From: Ruegeria atlantica
GTDB taxonomy: Bacteria > Pseudomonadota > Alphaproteobacteria > Rhodobacterales > Rhodobacteraceae
Reading direction: 5' to 3'
Assembly: GCF_013033965.1 (NCBI RefSeq)
Contig: NZ_WQFE01000006.1
Location: forward strand, 124,001 to 188,000
DNA length: 64,000 nucleotides
Below the pieces are notes generated by a model. That model was not told where the DNA came from. It searched no databases and was given only the letters and a program-made list of their open reading frames with translations. The position numbers and the translations under genes are program-made. Numbering within the stretch: position 1 is the first letter of the stretch; each line of letters opens with the position of its first letter. Shown piece by piece: positions 63,519 through 64,000 of this stretch.

Positions 63519-64000
63519 TTAGATGGCCTCTTCGGCGCTCAGCAAGCCCTCTTCCACCAGTCGATCGGCCCAGCCCTGCGGGCCGGTAAAGTGATGCGTT
63601 TGCCATCCACGGGCGCGCGCCGTATCGATGTTGTCGATCCGGTCGTCGGTAAACAAAAGCGCCTCGGGCGGCAGTCCACAATCCGTTTCGACCATTTCAT
63701 AGATCGGGACATGCGGTTTGACGGTCTGCATCCGTCCCGACACGTATTGTTTGTCGAATTCGTTGAGAAACGGGTAGATCGTGGTAGCATAGTCGAAGTT
63801 CTGCACACCGAAATTGGTCAACGCAAAAACCGGGACACCTTTGGCACGTAATGCCCGTTGCAGGCGAACCGAATGGGGGATTTCAGGCGCGGCCAGTTCG
63901 ATCCACTTGTCGTGCCACATGCGGATCTCATCCCGCCATTCCGGGTATTTCTCGGCCCAGTCATAAATCGTGTCGGTGAAGTGATGGCCCTGATCAACAA
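63519..64000 (-). CDS. HAD-family hydrolase, 5' end beyond the window
   Basis: The minus frame stays open to the window edge; about 159 codons are visible. Landmarks are RALRAKGVPVFALTNF (motif II region, Thr), KPHVPIYEMV (motif III, Lys) and LLFTDDRIDNIDTARARGW (motif IV, Asp pair), the order seen in HAD superfamily phosphatases of the haloacid-dehalogenase/epoxide-hydrolase-N type. The N-terminal nucleophile Asp motif lies outside the window. An internal ATG at 63920 is not the true start because the reading continues upstream with protein-like sequence. The substrate is unknown. Confidence 0.85.
   Translation of the reverse strand, partial: VDQGHHFTDTIYDWAEKYPEWRDEIRMWHDKWIELAAPEIPHSVRLQRALRAKGVPVFALTNFGVQNFDYATTIYPFLNEFDKQYVSGRMQTVKPHVPIYEMVETDCGLPPEALLFTDDRIDNIDTARARGWQTHHFTGPQGWADRLVEEGLLSAEEAI

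Overview
The window reads as chromosomal DNA of a marine alphaproteobacterium of the Rhodobacteraceae (Roseobacter group). This is inferred from the accD-folC pairing, the complete Na+-translocating NADH:quinone reductase operon with its maturation genes, the abundance of ABC/MFS/APC transporters, the moderate-to-high GC content, and small hypothetical families typical of that group. No rRNA operon, phage or CRISPR array is visible. There is one tRNA gene (tRNA-Pro, anticodon CGG) and several decayed gene remnants.

Layout. 1-9.8 kb: a lone ABC membrane domain, a PaaE-like flavin/2Fe-2S reductase, a TetR repressor, a DUF1800/DUF1501 pair, a secreted DUF2141 protein, a small membrane protein, a GPH-family symporter and a FadL/OMPP1-like outer-membrane protein. 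10.4-20 kb: a second TetR gene; then an acidic EF-hand secreted protein, a DUF1611-like P-loop protein, an ABC exporter whose ATPase motifs are lost, a histidine kinase and an OmpR-type regulator, packed closely and probably one module; an M48 lipoprotein protease; and a DUF4956/VTC polyphosphate-polymerase pair. 20.3-26 kb: an AfuABC-type uptake operon that ends in a histidine phosphatase and faces an inositol-monophosphatase-family gene. 26-29.6 kb: an AbiEii-like toxin remnant, a Tat-exported gluconate-dehydrogenase-type subunit 3 with its GMC flavoprotein, and a glutathione transferase. 29.8-36 kb: an arginine/basic amino acid module (two APC exchangers and a large PLP decarboxylase), followed by a decayed IS5-family transposase and tRNA-Pro.

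36.2-46 kb: an rRNA methyltransferase, then nqrABCDEF with a strong terminator, a CBS-domain protein, a tiny membrane protein, ApbE (the flavin transferase that attaches FMN to NqrB and NqrC) and NqrM (needed for NQR assembly). Together these can build a complete sodium-pumping respiratory entry point. 46-54.5 kb: a formylglycine-type sulfatase/phosphonate hydrolase, then gpmI-envC-ctpA (glycolysis plus cell-wall hydrolysis control), a DHA2 drug-efflux protein and two unknown proteins. 54.7-64 kb: a 1032-residue ABC-exporter-like protein with a degenerate, insertion-split nucleotide-binding domain and a C-terminal cyclic-nucleotide-binding domain, overlapped by a CPBP intramembrane protease; then accD, folC, zapE, an MFS carrier and a HAD hydrolase cut by the window edge.

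The most unusual theme is the presence of three ABC-exporter-type proteins that cannot hydrolyse ATP in the usual way: one lacks the nucleotide-binding domain and two carry ruined ones. Two of them sit in conserved-looking gene neighbourhoods (13.5 kb with a two-component system; 54.7 kb fused to a CNB domain). These are the best candidates here for an undescribed signalling or membrane system. A second theme is a set of clear palindromes in front of regulator and transporter genes, two of which share a core and may form a small TetR regulon.
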